A DNA stretch of 64,000 nucleotides, taken from positions 1 through 64,000 of the forward strand of contig CALMUT010000157.1 in the NCBI GenBank assembly GCA_937872925.1, in the 5' to 3' direction. The DNA is from an uncultured Myxococcales bacterium. GTDB lineage: Bacteria > Myxococcota_A > Polyangia > Polyangiales > Polyangiaceae. A program made the translations under genes and the position numbers. The first letter of the stretch is position 1; each line of letters begins with the position of its first letter. The notes below the pieces were generated by a model. The model searched no databases, was not told the DNA's origin, and worked only from the letters and a program-made list of their open reading frames with translations. Below, piece by piece: positions 17,692 to 26,343 of the stretch.

Positions 17692-18179
17692 AGCTTCATC
17701 TCGAGCTACCGACCCGGCGATCCACGACGCGCCTTGCAGGCCGGATGGCTCCGTTGCTCCAAGCCGGAGATCTGTTGGTGCTCAGCGGCGAATTGGGCGC
17801 CGGCAAAACGTTCTTTACTCGCGCCCTGTGCCGCGCCCTGGGGCTTTCGGCGCGGGTGCGCGTCACGAGTCCAACGTTTTCGTTGGTGCACGAGCTGGAC
17901 ACGCAGCCGCCCATGCTACACGCGGATCTGTATCGACTTGAGCACGGTCGGGATGTGCGGGAGCTCGGCCTCTTAGAACGCCGCGAAGAGGGATACCTGG
18001 TGGTCGTGGAGTGGGGCGAGCCCTTTCTCGATGCACTGGGAGGAGATGCGCTCGTACTGTCGCTGGTGACAGCGCCTCGGTCCGTTGCCCTCCACGCGAC
18101 GGGCAAGCGTAGCGAGGAGCTCCTGTCGCGATTGCTCGCGCCCCCCTCGCTCACCACCAGCCCCGGAGGAGTCTTGTGA
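17688..18179 (+). CDS. tsaE: tRNA threonylcarbamoyladenosine biosynthesis ATPase TsaE
   Basis: 163 residues, usual size for TsaE. Walker A is GELGAGKT near residue 33, followed by TSPTFSLVHEL and the HADLYRL motif, all family landmarks. TsaE hydrolyses ATP to drive turnover of the TsaBD complex that makes t6A at position 37 of ANN-decoding tRNAs, in the cytoplasm. The start overlaps the stop of the preceding lipoprotein gene by four bases, so translation is coupled. tsaB and tsaD are not in the window. Confidence 0.93.
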   Translation: MKLHLELPTRRSTTRLAGRMAPLLQAGDLLVLSGELGAGKTFFTRALCRALGLSARVRVTSPTFSLVHELDTQPPMLHADLYRLEHGRDVRELGLLERREEGYLVVVEWGEPFLDALGGDALVLSLVTAPRSVALHATGKRSEELLSRLLAPPSLTTSPGGVL

Positions 18180-18295
18180 AGCGGCGAGGGCGCGCTAGCA
18201 CGCTCAGCCACAAGGCACCCAGCTCTAGCCCGGTTTCCTGCACCCCCACGTGATTATGGGCCGCCGGTCCAGTTTTTGGTCATACTCCGGCGAAG

Positions 18296-19111
18296 TTGAG
18301 CGTGTCCGAAGCAACTCCCGACGCACCAAGCGCGACCCAGCGCGTTTTCAGCGCCGTCTTCGACGGTCCGCTTGCGTTATTCGAGGGCTTCGGCCAAGCG
18401 CTGATCCTCACCTTCCGAACCCTGGCGTGGATGGTGCGTCCACCCTACCGACCGGGGCAGTTGCTTCTGGCGATGGACTTCATCGGCGTGCAGTCGATCT
18501 TCATCGTTTCTCTGACTGGGATCTTCAGCGGCATGGTCCTCGCTCTGCAGATGGTGCACAGCTTGCGCCAGTTCTCGGCCGAGGGGACCGTCGGCGCTAT
18601 CGTCGCCATTTCGCTGTTCCGGGAGATCGCGCCGGTATTCGCGGCGCTGATGGTCACCGCACGTGCCGGCAGTGCCATGGCCGCCGAGCTCGGCAACATG
18701 CGTGTCACCGAGCAAATCGACGCGCTCGTCACCATGGGGGTGAGCCCAGTGCAGTACTTGCTTTCGCCGCGCATGCTCGCGTCGGTGCTGATGGTGCCGC
18801 TGCTCTGCGTGCTCTACAGCTGCGTGGGCATGTTCGGAGCCTACATCGTGGCGGTGAACTGGCTCAGCATCGACCCGGGGACCTTTCTGTCCAACATCGA
18901 GAAGTATCTGCAGCTAAAAGACTTCTGGATGGGGGAAATCAAAGCCACCGTCTTCGGCTTCTTGATCAGCGCGATCTCCTGCCGGCAGGGGTTCTTTGCT
19001 AGCGGTGGTGCTCGCGGCGTTGGCCAGGCGACCACCAAAGCCGTGGTGCAGAGCGCGGTCGCCATCCTGATCGCGAACTACTTCATCACGAACTGGCTGA
19101 CGGACCTTTGA
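18296..19111 (+). CDS. MlaE/YrbE-family ABC permease (orphan)
   Basis: 271 residues from a TTG at 18296; a GTG two codons later is an equally plausible start. The protein shows the MlaE pattern: an amphipathic N-terminus, then helices with SIFIVSLTGIFSGMVLALQ, the conserved FREIAPVFAALMVTARAGSAMAAELGNM-type block (ending near residue 140), and MGVSPVQYLL. These permeases pair with an MlaF-type ATPase and an MCE-domain protein to move phospholipid between membranes. Neither partner is adjacent here. It may be regulated alone, or the partners are elsewhere. Confidence 0.9.
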   Translation: MSVSEATPDAPSATQRVFSAVFDGPLALFEGFGQALILTFRTLAWMVRPPYRPGQLLLAMDFIGVQSIFIVSLTGIFSGMVLALQMVHSLRQFSAEGTVGAIVAISLFREIAPVFAALMVTARAGSAMAAELGNMRVTEQIDALVTMGVSPVQYLLSPRMLASVLMVPLLCVLYSCVGMFGAYIVAVNWLSIDPGTFLSNIEKYLQLKDFWMGEIKATVFGFLISAISCRQGFFASGGARGVGQATTKAVVQSAVAILIANYFITNWLTDL

Positions 19112-19175
19112 GTCCAGGGCGCTAGGCCTGCGGGAGTCCGTTGTGGCGTCGGTCGCCACATGCCAGGCTGCGCGC

Positions 19176-19808
19176 ATGGAAATCGCGGTTGTGATGTTCG
19201 AGGGGGTGACCGCTCTGGACGCGGTGGGGCCCTACGAAGTGCTCCAGCGGCTGCCGGACGCCACTGTGAAATTTGTCGGACACGAAGCCGGCCAAGTCCG
19301 AACCGACAACGGCTTCTTGGGGCTGGGGGTGGACTACGGCTTCAACGACGTCACGAGCCCGGACGTTGTTGTTGTGCCTGGTGGCATCGGCACGCGCGCT
19401 TTGGTGAATGACGAGGTGATGCTCAGCTGGCTTCGGCGCGTGCACGCGATGACGCGGTACACGACTTCGGTTTGCACGGGGTCGCTGCTCCTGGCCGCTG
19501 CAGGCTTACTCAACGGCGTGAAGGCGACGACGCATTTTTCGGCCGTGGGGCTGCTGGAGAAATACGGCGCGCAGCCGACCTCCGCGCGGGTTGTGGCGGT
19601 CGGCAAGATCGTCACTGCCGCCGGAGTTTCCAGCGGGATCGATATGGCGCTTCAGCTCGCGGAAATGCTCACCGATCAAACGACGGCAAAAGCGCTCCAG
19701 TTGATGATCGAATATGATCCGCAGCCACCCCACGACGCGGGCGCGTTGCACAAGGTCGACGCCGCCGTGATGGAACGTGCCCAAGAGCTTTCGAGACTTC
19801 GGAGCTAG
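19176..19808 (+). CDS. DJ-1/PfpI family protein (isonitrile-hydratase-like group)
   Basis: 210 residues from the ATG at 19176; an in-frame GTG at 19143 would add an unconserved extension. The fold runs full length, with MEIAVVMFEGVTALDAVGPYEVL at the start and the nucleophile-elbow motif TSVCTGSLLLAAAGLL carrying Cys100. The later ATTHF and GIDMAL segments are shared with isonitrile hydratase and related GATase1-like proteins. No AraC-type DNA-binding domain is present. Likely a cytoplasmic hydrolase, hydratase or chaperone; the substrate is unknown. Confidence 0.88.
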   Translation: MEIAVVMFEGVTALDAVGPYEVLQRLPDATVKFVGHEAGQVRTDNGFLGLGVDYGFNDVTSPDVVVVPGGIGTRALVNDEVMLSWLRRVHAMTRYTTSVCTGSLLLAAAGLLNGVKATTHFSAVGLLEKYGAQPTSARVVAVGKIVTAAGVSSGIDMALQLAEMLTDQTTAKALQLMIEYDPQPPHDAGALHKVDAAVMERAQELSRLRS

Positions 19809-19922
19809 GCTTCTGTCGCCTTGTCCTTGGGGTCACGCGACCTGCCGAGTTTGCTCACCCCCATGCGCCGTCCAGCGGCTGACCGGCCACCTCGCCGAGG
19901 CATCGCGTGCTAGCCTGGCGCC

Positions 19923-20627
19923 GTGTTGCGTCGCTGCGGACTCGTCGCCGGTATACTGGGGTTCCTGCTCGTGGCTTGCGGCTCCAAAACGGGCCTGAAA
20001 GTCACGCCATGCGATCCCGATGCCGGTGCGTGCTGTACGCCCGCTGCGGAGATCTGCAACGGCCTGGACGACGACTGCGACGGTGCCATCGACGACGGCA
20101 TTGCCTGCTTCACATTGAACGGCAGAAGCATCCAGCCCGTGCCAAGCGTGGGCTGTGGCACGGGCTGGTATCGCTACGACTTTCCTGACTCCCAGAGCGC
20201 GAACCCCGCCCCGGATATCCGCCGCTCCGGCGGCGTCGTGATCGCGATCCAAGCTGGATCCGAGTGTGGCGCCGCGCACATCGCCGTGATTGCCGATTTG
20301 CCTCAAGACGGCTCGGGTGGGCAGCTCGACGCAGACTTCCAGATCACTCCCGCCGCCGCGGGCGGCATCGAGATCGGCGACGAACCCGGCGAGTGCGTCT
20401 ACGACGCCGCGTCCGGCAGTGGTCGCTGCGAGTGGGTGTGGCAGCCCTGTTGCACCGACGGTGTGTTGCTGGGCAGCTTCGGCCAGGACGCATGCGTGCG
20501 CCTCACCCTGAGTGGCGCGGTGGGTGTGTCGAACCCTGTCGTGCTCGATGGCGCCAGCGGCGTCGTGCCGCAAAGCTTTGGCTCAACCTTGGAGATCTGT
20601 TCGCAGCTCCGACCCAAAGTGCCCTGA
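19923..20627 (+). CDS. Lipoprotein with MopE-like Asp-rich motif
   Basis: 234 residues from a GTG. The signal sequence ends in LLVAC (Cys19). Just after the lipid site is the motif ICNGLDDDCDGAIDDG, the Cys/Asp-rich calcium-binding-like element repeated in MopE-type and many myxobacterial surface proteins; here it occurs once. The rest is a beta-rich, Cys-containing domain (CVYDAASGSGRCEWVWQPCC) of unknown function. A perfect inverted repeat begins one base after the stop codon and could end transcription. Confidence 0.75.
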   Translation: MLRRCGLVAGILGFLLVACGSKTGLKVTPCDPDAGACCTPAAEICNGLDDDCDGAIDDGIACFTLNGRSIQPVPSVGCGTGWYRYDFPDSQSANPAPDIRRSGGVVIAIQAGSECGAAHIAVIADLPQDGSGGQLDADFQITPAAAGGIEIGDEPGECVYDAASGSGRCEWVWQPCCTDGVLLGSFGQDACVRLTLSGAVGVSNPVVLDGASGVVPQSFGSTLEICSQLRPKVP

Positions 20628-20653
20628 AGATTGTTCCCCACGTGGAACAATCT
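20628..20653. promoter_or_regulatory. Perfect inverted repeat (operator or terminator)
   Basis: Ten-base arms AGATTGTTCC and GGAACAATCT are separated by six bases (CCACGT). It follows the stop of the MopE-like lipoprotein and lies about 65 bases before the pirin start. As RNA it would form a 10-bp hairpin, but no T-run follows, so a terminator role is uncertain. The spacing also suits a dimeric repressor or activator site for the pirin-nitroreductase pair. Choice between the two is open. Confidence 0.6.
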
Positions 20654-20716
20654 ATGCCACATCACGCATCTAGTGCAGGTGTGGAATAATGCGCACGATG
20701 CCAGTAGAGGCAGCGG

Positions 20717-21448
20717 ATGCAAACCACAAAAAAGACGCTACCCCAGCGTGCAGTGACCCTGCGCCGTGCAAATGCGCGTGGCCACGCGAACCACGGTTGG
20801 CTCGACTCTCACCACACATTCTCTTTTGCCGACTACCACGATCCGGCGCAGATGGGCTTTCGAGCGCTGCGCGTGATTAACGACGATCGAGTGGCGCCCG
20901 GGGCGGGATTTCCCACGCACCCGCACCGCGACATGGAGATCGTCTCTTACGTGGTGGAAGGTGCGTTGGAGCACAAGGACAGCGAGGGCAACGGCTCCGT
21001 CATCGTGCCTGGCGACGTGCAGCGCATGAGCGCCGGATCTGGCATCCGGCACAGCGAGTACAACCACTCCAAAGACCACCCTGTGCGTTTCTTGCAGATC
21101 TGGATCTTGCCGAACGCTCGCGGCGGCGCGCCGGGTTACGAACAGAAGCACTTTCCTCCGCAGGAGCGCCGCGGCGCGCTGCGACTGGTTGCGTCAGCGG
21201 ACGGCCAACACGGCTCCGTCGCTCTGCGCCAAGATGTGCGCATCCATGCCGGGCTACTCGCTGCGGCAGACGCCGTCACGCACAGCTTCGCGGAAGGCCG
21301 GCACGGCTGGCTGCAGATTGTTCGAGGTAATGTGCGAGCGCTCGAGCATTCCCTGGGCGAGGGCGATGGCCTGGCGCTGAGCGGCGTGTCGGAGTTGCCC
21401 ATCGTCGCCGGCGATAGTGCCGAGTTTCTCCTCTTTGATCTGGCATGA
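20717..21448 (+). CDS. Pirin family protein (quercetin 2,3-dioxygenase type)
   Basis: 243 residues, the usual size of YhhW-type bacterial pirins. The N-terminal cupin carries the metal site, with THPHRDMEIVSYVVEGALEHKDSEG and the later SAGSGIRHSEYN supplying His and Glu ligands; the C-terminal cupin (about 130-243) is degenerate, as usual. Known relatives open the flavonol ring of quercetin or act as redox-sensing regulators. The stop overlaps the start of the nitroreductase gene by four bases, so the two redox proteins are likely made together. An inverted repeat lies upstream. Confidence 0.9.
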   Translation: MQTTKKTLPQRAVTLRRANARGHANHGWLDSHHTFSFADYHDPAQMGFRALRVINDDRVAPGAGFPTHPHRDMEIVSYVVEGALEHKDSEGNGSVIVPGDVQRMSAGSGIRHSEYNHSKDHPVRFLQIWILPNARGGAPGYEQKHFPPQERRGALRLVASADGQHGSVALRQDVRIHAGLLAAADAVTHSFAEGRHGWLQIVRGNVRALEHSLGEGDGLALSGVSELPIVAGDSAEFLLFDLA

Positions 21449-22050
21449 CAGGCGTAAGCATGAAAAAGCCCGCAATCACCGAATACGACTTGCACCCACT
21501 CGTGGCAGAGCGCTGGAGCCCCCGCGCGTTTTCCGACGCACCGGTCAGCGAAACTCAGCTGCGCGTGCTGCTCGAAGCCGCCCGTTGGGCCCCGTCGTGT
21601 TTCAACGAGCAGCCCTGGCGCTTCGTGGTGGCGCGGCGCGAACAAGCAGAGGCCTTCGAGCGAATGCTCTCCTGCTTGAACGAAAAGAACCAACTCTGGG
21701 CCGCACGGGGCGCAGTGCTCGTCATCACGGCTGCTGCGAAGAACTTCTCCCAAAGCGGAGCGCCCAATCGACACGCATGGCATGACGTGGGGCTCGCGGT
21801 GGCGCAGCTTTCGTTGCAGGCGACGGCGCTGGGCCTGAGGCTGCATCAGATGGCGGGGTTCGCTGCGGATCGCGCGAAAGCGCTGTACGCTATCCCCGAC
21901 GATTTCGAAGCCGTGACCGCGCTGGTCATCGGGCACCCTGGTGACGCGGGGGACCTGCCGGAGCCGCTGCGGCAGCGAGAACTCGCAGCCCGCGAACGCA
22001 AGCCCCTCGCAGAGTTGGCGTTCGCAGGAACCTGGGGCACCGCGCTGTAG
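21445..22050 (+). CDS. Nitroreductase family FMN protein
   Basis: 201 residues. The N-terminal RWSPRAFSDAPVSETQLRVLLEAARWAPS is the FMN phosphate-binding signature, followed by NEQPWRFVV and a C-terminal VTALVIGHPGD segment. These are dimeric NAD(P)H-dependent flavoproteins that reduce nitro groups, quinones or enones in the cytoplasm. The start overlaps the pirin stop (ATGA); an ATG five codons downstream (21460) is an alternative. Pairing with pirin suggests detoxification of aromatic compounds, which is inference. Confidence 0.9.
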   Translation: MTGVSMKKPAITEYDLHPLVAERWSPRAFSDAPVSETQLRVLLEAARWAPSCFNEQPWRFVVARREQAEAFERMLSCLNEKNQLWAARGAVLVITAAAKNFSQSGAPNRHAWHDVGLAVAQLSLQATALGLRLHQMAGFAADRAKALYAIPDDFEAVTALVIGHPGDAGDLPEPLRQRELAARERKPLAELAFAGTWGTAL

Positions 22051-22230
22051 GCGTTTCTTTCGGGCGCTCAACTACGCTCGGAGTGCGCGCCCAGCCGCGG
22101 GGTCTGAGCCCCGGTCATTCGAAACGCGTGCTGCAATGAGGGATTAGTGCGGCAGTCCCGCCCCCAGGCCACGACCCCAAACCCAAGCATCTGGCCGCAC
22201 GCACCATCGCGGGCTACAAAGAAGCCCCCG

Positions 22231-24171
22231 ATGCAGAAGACTGACGTAAATAGCGGCATTAAGGCCGCGCCTGAGCAGGTGTCGCGGGCCTTCCTGCGTC
22301 GCGAGCGGGTGCGGGTGCGCACGCTGCGTCGCATTTTGGGAGTCTTGCTGTTGCTGCTCCCGGCCATTGCCGTAGTGGTCTTGGATTTCGGCAGGCGATC
22401 CGAGCGGCTGCTGCAGCTTGAAGGGGTCTATCGCTGGACCTACGTGGGCGCCATCGTCGAAAGTGCCGCGGTCTGGGGCCTGTTGCTTTACGCGGCGAGT
22501 CGGCGGCGCGGGGCGATGCGCTGGGTTGCGGCGGTGCTGTTCGTATTTGCGCTTACCTTCAGTTTTGGCGGCCAGAAGTATTTCTTCGACCAGTACAATG
22601 CGTATCTGAACGTTGATGTGTCGCTGTTCGCGTCCAATTTCACGGACAGCATCATCAACCAGCTGTCTGCGGATATCGGTAACTATCTGTGGGCGAAGCT
22701 GCCGCCCTTCGTGGTGGCCATCGCGCTGATCTTCATTGGGCGTCGCCTGGTGCGTCCGGCGCGCTTCAAGGCGCGTTTTGCCGTGGTGCTTGCTCCGCTG
22801 CTCTTGGTGGGCTCGTTTTTCATTCCCACGCAGCACCGTCACATCCAGGCCAGCACGCCGGACGTCTTGTATCTGCATGCGGTGGGCGGGTTGATTCGCA
22901 CGCAGCTTGGGCTCACGGACCAGTCCAACCAAATGCGCCCGCGGGCGCGGGAGTCGCTGCCGGTGCCGCCGCTTTCCGTGGCGAAGGGGCCGCAACGCAA
23001 CGTCATCTACGTGCTGCTCGAGAGCGTGCGCGCCGACGCGACCTGCATCGAATACGACCCTGAGTGTCAGCGCACAGGCGCCACAAATCGACTGATGCCG
23101 GAGCGGTTTGGCTTTAACCAAATGCGCTCCATGGCGTCATGCACTGCGATCTCCTTAGCGGTGACCTGGTCTGGCCTCGCTCCCAACGAAGACCGAGACA
23201 TGCTGCATACCTGGCCGCTGGTCTTCGACTACGCCAAAGCCGCCGGCTACGACACCGCCTATTGGACCAGCCAGAACATGCTGTTCGGAAACGCGCGGCT
23301 GTGGGTGAAGAACCTGGGCGTGAGTAAGTTTGTGAGTGCCACGGAACTGGAGCCGACGGCGGACCTCGACATGGGCGCACCGGAGGGGCTCCTTGCGGAT
23401 CATGTCAACGCCGCCATTGGCGAACTGAAAGAGCCGTTCTTTGCCGTGGTGCACTTTTCCAACGTGCACTACCCGTATCACGTCGACCCGAAGATGCCGC
23501 AGCCGTTTCAGCCGTCGACCACCAGCAAGGCGCCGGATGAGAACGGCTCGTTCTTCAACCACTACCAAAACGGCGTGCATCAGCAGGACATTCACCTGGC
23601 GCGCATTCTCGAACGCATTCGAAATAGCGACTTGGGCAAACGCACCGCCATCTTGTACACAAGCGACCACGGCGAGGCGTTTCGTGAGCACGGTCAGATG
23701 GGACATACCTTCAGCGTTTTCGACGAAGAGATCCACGTGCCGGCGTGGATCCACGCATCTGAAGGCATTCTGACGGACGCCCAAAAAGAGAATCTGAAGA
23801 AGAAGAAGGACGCCTATCTATTCCACGTGGACATCGCGCCAACATTGCTGGATTTGATGGGCGTGTGGGACGATCCGCAGATCGACAAATACAAAGCGCG
23901 CATGCCCGGCACGAGCATGCTGCGCCCGGAGCTAACGACCCAAGCGCTAGCGATGACCAACTGCGCCGGGGTGTGGAGCTGCGCTTTCGAGAACTGGGGC
24001 TTCATGAAGCAGAATATGAAGCTTGAGGCCCGGGCTTGGGATACGGGTTTCCACTGCTTTGATGTGGCGGCAGATCCCGAAGAGAAGAACAACCTGGGCA
24101 TCGCGGCCTGCGGAGAATTGCACCAGAAGACCTTGGATACCTTCGGTCGTCTGCCCGGCCGTAAGAAGTGA
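22231..24171 (+). CDS. LTA-synthase-like/sulfatase-fold membrane protein
   Basis: 646 residues from the ATG at 22231; the upstream open frame lacks coding character. About five transmembrane helices occupy residues 30-230, followed by an extracytoplasmic alkaline-phosphatase-superfamily domain. That domain starts NVIYVLLESVRAD (metal-site Glu), has SMASCTAISLAVTWSGL where the nucleophile Thr or Cys is expected, and LYTSDHGEAFREHGQMGHT with the Asp-His and His metal ligands. The architecture matches LTA-synthase-like and lipid-A/glycan phosphoethanolamine or phosphoglycerol transferases. Because the organism is diderm, a transfer onto an envelope glycan is likelier than lipoteichoic acid; that is inference. 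Confidence 0.85.
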   Translation: MQKTDVNSGIKAAPEQVSRAFLRRERVRVRTLRRILGVLLLLLPAIAVVVLDFGRRSERLLQLEGVYRWTYVGAIVESAAVWGLLLYAASRRRGAMRWVAAVLFVFALTFSFGGQKYFFDQYNAYLNVDVSLFASNFTDSIINQLSADIGNYLWAKLPPFVVAIALIFIGRRLVRPARFKARFAVVLAPLLLVGSFFIPTQHRHIQASTPDVLYLHAVGGLIRTQLGLTDQSNQMRPRARESLPVPPLSVAKGPQRNVIYVLLESVRADATCIEYDPECQRTGATNRLMPERFGFNQMRSMASCTAISLAVTWSGLAPNEDRDMLHTWPLVFDYAKAAGYDTAYWTSQNMLFGNARLWVKNLGVSKFVSATELEPTADLDMGAPEGLLADHVNAAIGELKEPFFAVVHFSNVHYPYHVDPKMPQPFQPSTTSKAPDENGSFFNHYQNGVHQQDIHLARILERIRNSDLGKRTAILYTSDHGEAFREHGQMGHTFSVFDEEIHVPAWIHASEGILTDAQKENLKKKKDAYLFHVDIAPTLLDLMGVWDDPQIDKYKARMPGTSMLRPELTTQALAMTNCAGVWSCAFENWGFMKQNMKLEARAWDTGFHCFDVAADPEEKNNLGIAACGELHQKTLDTFGRLPGRKK

Positions 24172-24308
24172 GTGCGGAGCACTGAAGGCAGAAGAGATGA
24201 GAGTTCTGATCTTCGCCGCTTGCGGAGGGCTCGGGACTGGCCCGGGGGCATCGCCGCGGGCTCTTCGAGGTGGTCCAGGTTGATGCACGCCCCAGCCGCC
24301 AGTAAATA

Positions 24309-25664
24309 GTGGGGGGCGATCCTGTGCCACTCCCCAGAAAATTCACGCCTTATCTGGCGAGCGTCCTCACGAGTCCGCGTGTCTGGGGCTGGCGGCGCGC
24401 CGCTTTCGAGTTCCGGCGCAAGCTCTCCGCCAGACCGCACCAAGTTCACTACTTTCATCAAGTCGACGATCCGTATTCCCATCTAGCCGCACAGACGTTG
24501 CGCCGCTTGTGCGAGCTGTACGACGTAAGTTTGGTGCCGCATTTGGTCGGACCGCCGGCGGATTCCGCTGCTCCGGAGCGTGAACGCCTGGAGGCCTTCG
24601 CTCGCAAAGACGCCGCTGACGTCGCGCCACACCTGGGGCTTGCGATGCCGCGTCAACGGGCACGTCCGGATGCGCAACTGATCGCTCTGGCAAAGCAGAT
24701 CGTTGCGGCGGCGCTCGAAGGAGAAGCGTTCTTGGACGTCATCGTCGCGGTTGGCGTCGCGCTGTGGTCTTCGGACGGCTCGGCCATGCAAGAGCTCGCG
24801 TCCAAGTTTGGTACGATCGACCCTGACGCGGCGGTGTCTGCCCTGAAACAAGGCGATCGCGAGCGAGAGAAGCGCGGCCATTATTTCAGCGCCATGTTTT
24901 ACTACGCCGGCGAATGGTACTGGGGCGTCGACCGCCTGGGCTATCTCGAGCAGCGGCTCACGCAGCTCGGTGCGTGCCGCTCCGAAGTGGACGCCGGCCC
25001 GATCGTTAATCGGGGAGAACACGGGGAACACGGGGAACGCGCCGTCGACACGGAGTCTTGCCAGCGAATCACCCTGGAAGTGTTCTTTTCCGCGCGCAGC
25101 CCGTACAGCTACATCGTGCTCGAGCCCGTGATGGACCTCGCGCGGAGATTGCCCATCGACGTCGTGGTGCGGCCCGTATTGCCGATGGTGATGCGCGGGC
25201 TCGCCGTGCCGCGATCCAAGAAGTTCTACATCCTGACGGACGCGAAGCGTGAAGCGGACCGCCTTGGTGTGCCCTTCGGCCACGTATGCGACCCCCTGGG
25301 TCGACCGGTGGAACGCCTGTACTCCCTGGTGCCCTTCGCGCGGTCCCGCGGGCGGGACAAAGAGCTGCTGCTGGCGTTCACTCGAGCGGCTTGGGCCGAG
25401 GGTGTGGACACGGGGTCGGATGCAGGAATCAAGACGGTCGTGGAGCGCGCGGGTCTGCACTTTGACGAAGCTCGTGCTCATCTGGATCAAGACAACGGGT
25501 GGCGCTCCGAGGTCGAAACAAACCGTGCCGACCTGCTCGACCTCGGCCTATGGGGCGTGCCGTGTTTCCGCATCCGCGGTGACGGCGAAGAATCAGACTT
25601 TGTCAGCTGGGGACAGGACCGACTCTGGCTCGTTGAGGCCGCGATCCGCGAGCGTCTGCAGTAG
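24309..25664 (+). CDS. Tandem DsbA/HCCA-isomerase-fold protein
   Basis: 451 residues from a GTG (another GTG at 24324 is possible). Two thioredoxin-related domains are visible: the first from about 43 (HYFHQVDDPYSHLAAQTLRRL), the second from about 255 (LEVFFSARSPYSYIVLEPVMDLA). Both begin with a D/S-P-Y-S motif as in 2-hydroxychromene-2-carboxylate isomerases rather than a CxxC, and the second ends with GVPCFRI. So a glutathione-dependent isomerase/transferase-like activity is more probable than disulfide exchange. The linker contains a nine-base tandem repeat (25013-25040) encoding GEHGEHGER. Confidence 0.8.
   Translation: MGGDPVPLPRKFTPYLASVLTSPRVWGWRRAAFEFRRKLSARPHQVHYFHQVDDPYSHLAAQTLRRLCELYDVSLVPHLVGPPADSAAPERERLEAFARKDAADVAPHLGLAMPRQRARPDAQLIALAKQIVAAALEGEAFLDVIVAVGVALWSSDGSAMQELASKFGTIDPDAAVSALKQGDREREKRGHYFSAMFYYAGEWYWGVDRLGYLEQRLTQLGACRSEVDAGPIVNRGEHGEHGERAVDTESCQRITLEVFFSARSPYSYIVLEPVMDLARRLPIDVVVRPVLPMVMRGLAVPRSKKFYILTDAKREADRLGVPFGHVCDPLGRPVERLYSLVPFARSRGRDKELLLAFTRAAWAEGVDTGSDAGIKTVVERAGLHFDEARAHLDQDNGWRSEVETNRADLLDLGLWGVPCFRIRGDGEESDFVSWGQDRLWLVEAAIRERLQ
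25013..25040 (+). repeat. Nine-base tandem repeat in inter-domain linker
   Basis: About three tandem copies of a CACGGGGAA-type unit encode Gly-Glu-His triplets in the linker between the two thioredoxin-like domains. The unit length is a multiple of three, so copy-number change would not shift the frame. Confidence 0.6.
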
Positions 25665-25728
25665 ATTGCCCGGCTTCAAGAGCCGCCGCCCCCCGGATCC
25701 ACAGGCGCGGCCCTCAGCTGCGCAGCTC

Positions 25729-25749
25729 GTCGCGGCCGGCTGCCGCGAC
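25729..25749. terminator. Hairpin between convergent genes
   Basis: Arms GTCGCGGC and GCCGCGAC pair over 8 bases around a five-base loop. It sits between the stops of the converging DsbA/HCCA-like and stalk-lipoprotein genes and could serve both directions. There is no T-run, so it may need Rho or act only as RNA stabiliser. Confidence 0.45.
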
Positions 25750-25770
25750 AGAGCCACGCTGGGCCACTAC

Positions 25771-26343
25771 TCAGCTACACCAAACGCCATTGGCCTTCTC
25801 ACACTGGGACTTCAACGAGGCCGCGTTGCCGCTACCCGTGTAGTAGCAGGTGTCATATTTGACGGCGCTGTTGTAGCAGCAACCCAGGTCCGCCTTCGGG
25901 CAACCGGAGCCATCCGTCCACGTGCCGGTCTGATTGCACACAGTCTTCAAGATGTCGGCGACGCCAGCGGCTGAGTATTGCTTGCAGGTCTTGTCGGGAT
26001 TCACGCAATGTGCCGCCACATTGGTCCCGCAGGCGCCCGCGCCACCGGCGCCGGCACTCCCAGAGGCTCCGGCACTCCCTGAGGAGCCCGCGGCACCGCT
26101 TGAACCAGCCGCACCCGCGGTTCCGCCCGCGCCGCCGGACTGACCCCCGCCGCCTGAGCTGCCCGCAGTTCCGGCACTGCCGGAAGAACCTCCGGCACCC
26201 GCGCTGCCGGAGGAGCCACCGGACGCGGAACTACCGCCGGATCCTCCACTGCCTCCCCCGCTATCGTCGCTACTGCAGGCGACAGCGAAGCAGCTGCACG
26301 TTGCCAGAAAGACCCAAAGCGAACCCAAAGTTGACTTTTTCAT
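25771..26343 (-). CDS. Lipoprotein with Ser/Gly stalk and Cys-rich C-terminal domain
   Basis: 190 residues from the ATG at 26343; the frame extends upstream but the lipoprotein signal MKKSTLGSLWVFLATCSCFAVAC fixes this start (Cys23). Residues about 27-118 are almost entirely Gly, Ser and Ala, a flexible stalk. The last ~70 residues form a small domain with eight Cys (CGTN, HCVNPDKTCKQY, CNQTG, GCPKADLGCC, CYYTG, QCEKANGVWCS). The domain is not recognised by name. It is divergent from nadA with about 247 bases between. Confidence 0.75.
   Translation of the reverse strand: MKKSTLGSLWVFLATCSCFAVACSSDDSGGGSGGSGGSSASGGSSGSAGAGGSSGSAGTAGSSGGGGQSGGAGGTAGAAGSSGAAGSSGSAGASGSAGAGGAGACGTNVAAHCVNPDKTCKQYSAAGVADILKTVCNQTGTWTDGSGCPKADLGCCYNSAVKYDTCYYTGSGNAASLKSQCEKANGVWCS

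Noticed and set aside
25771..26285. Possible CRISPR or satellite in the Gly/Ser-rich stretch
   Set aside because: The repeats are irregular codon-level Gly/Ser/Ala repeats of a lipoprotein stalk, without constant spacers.
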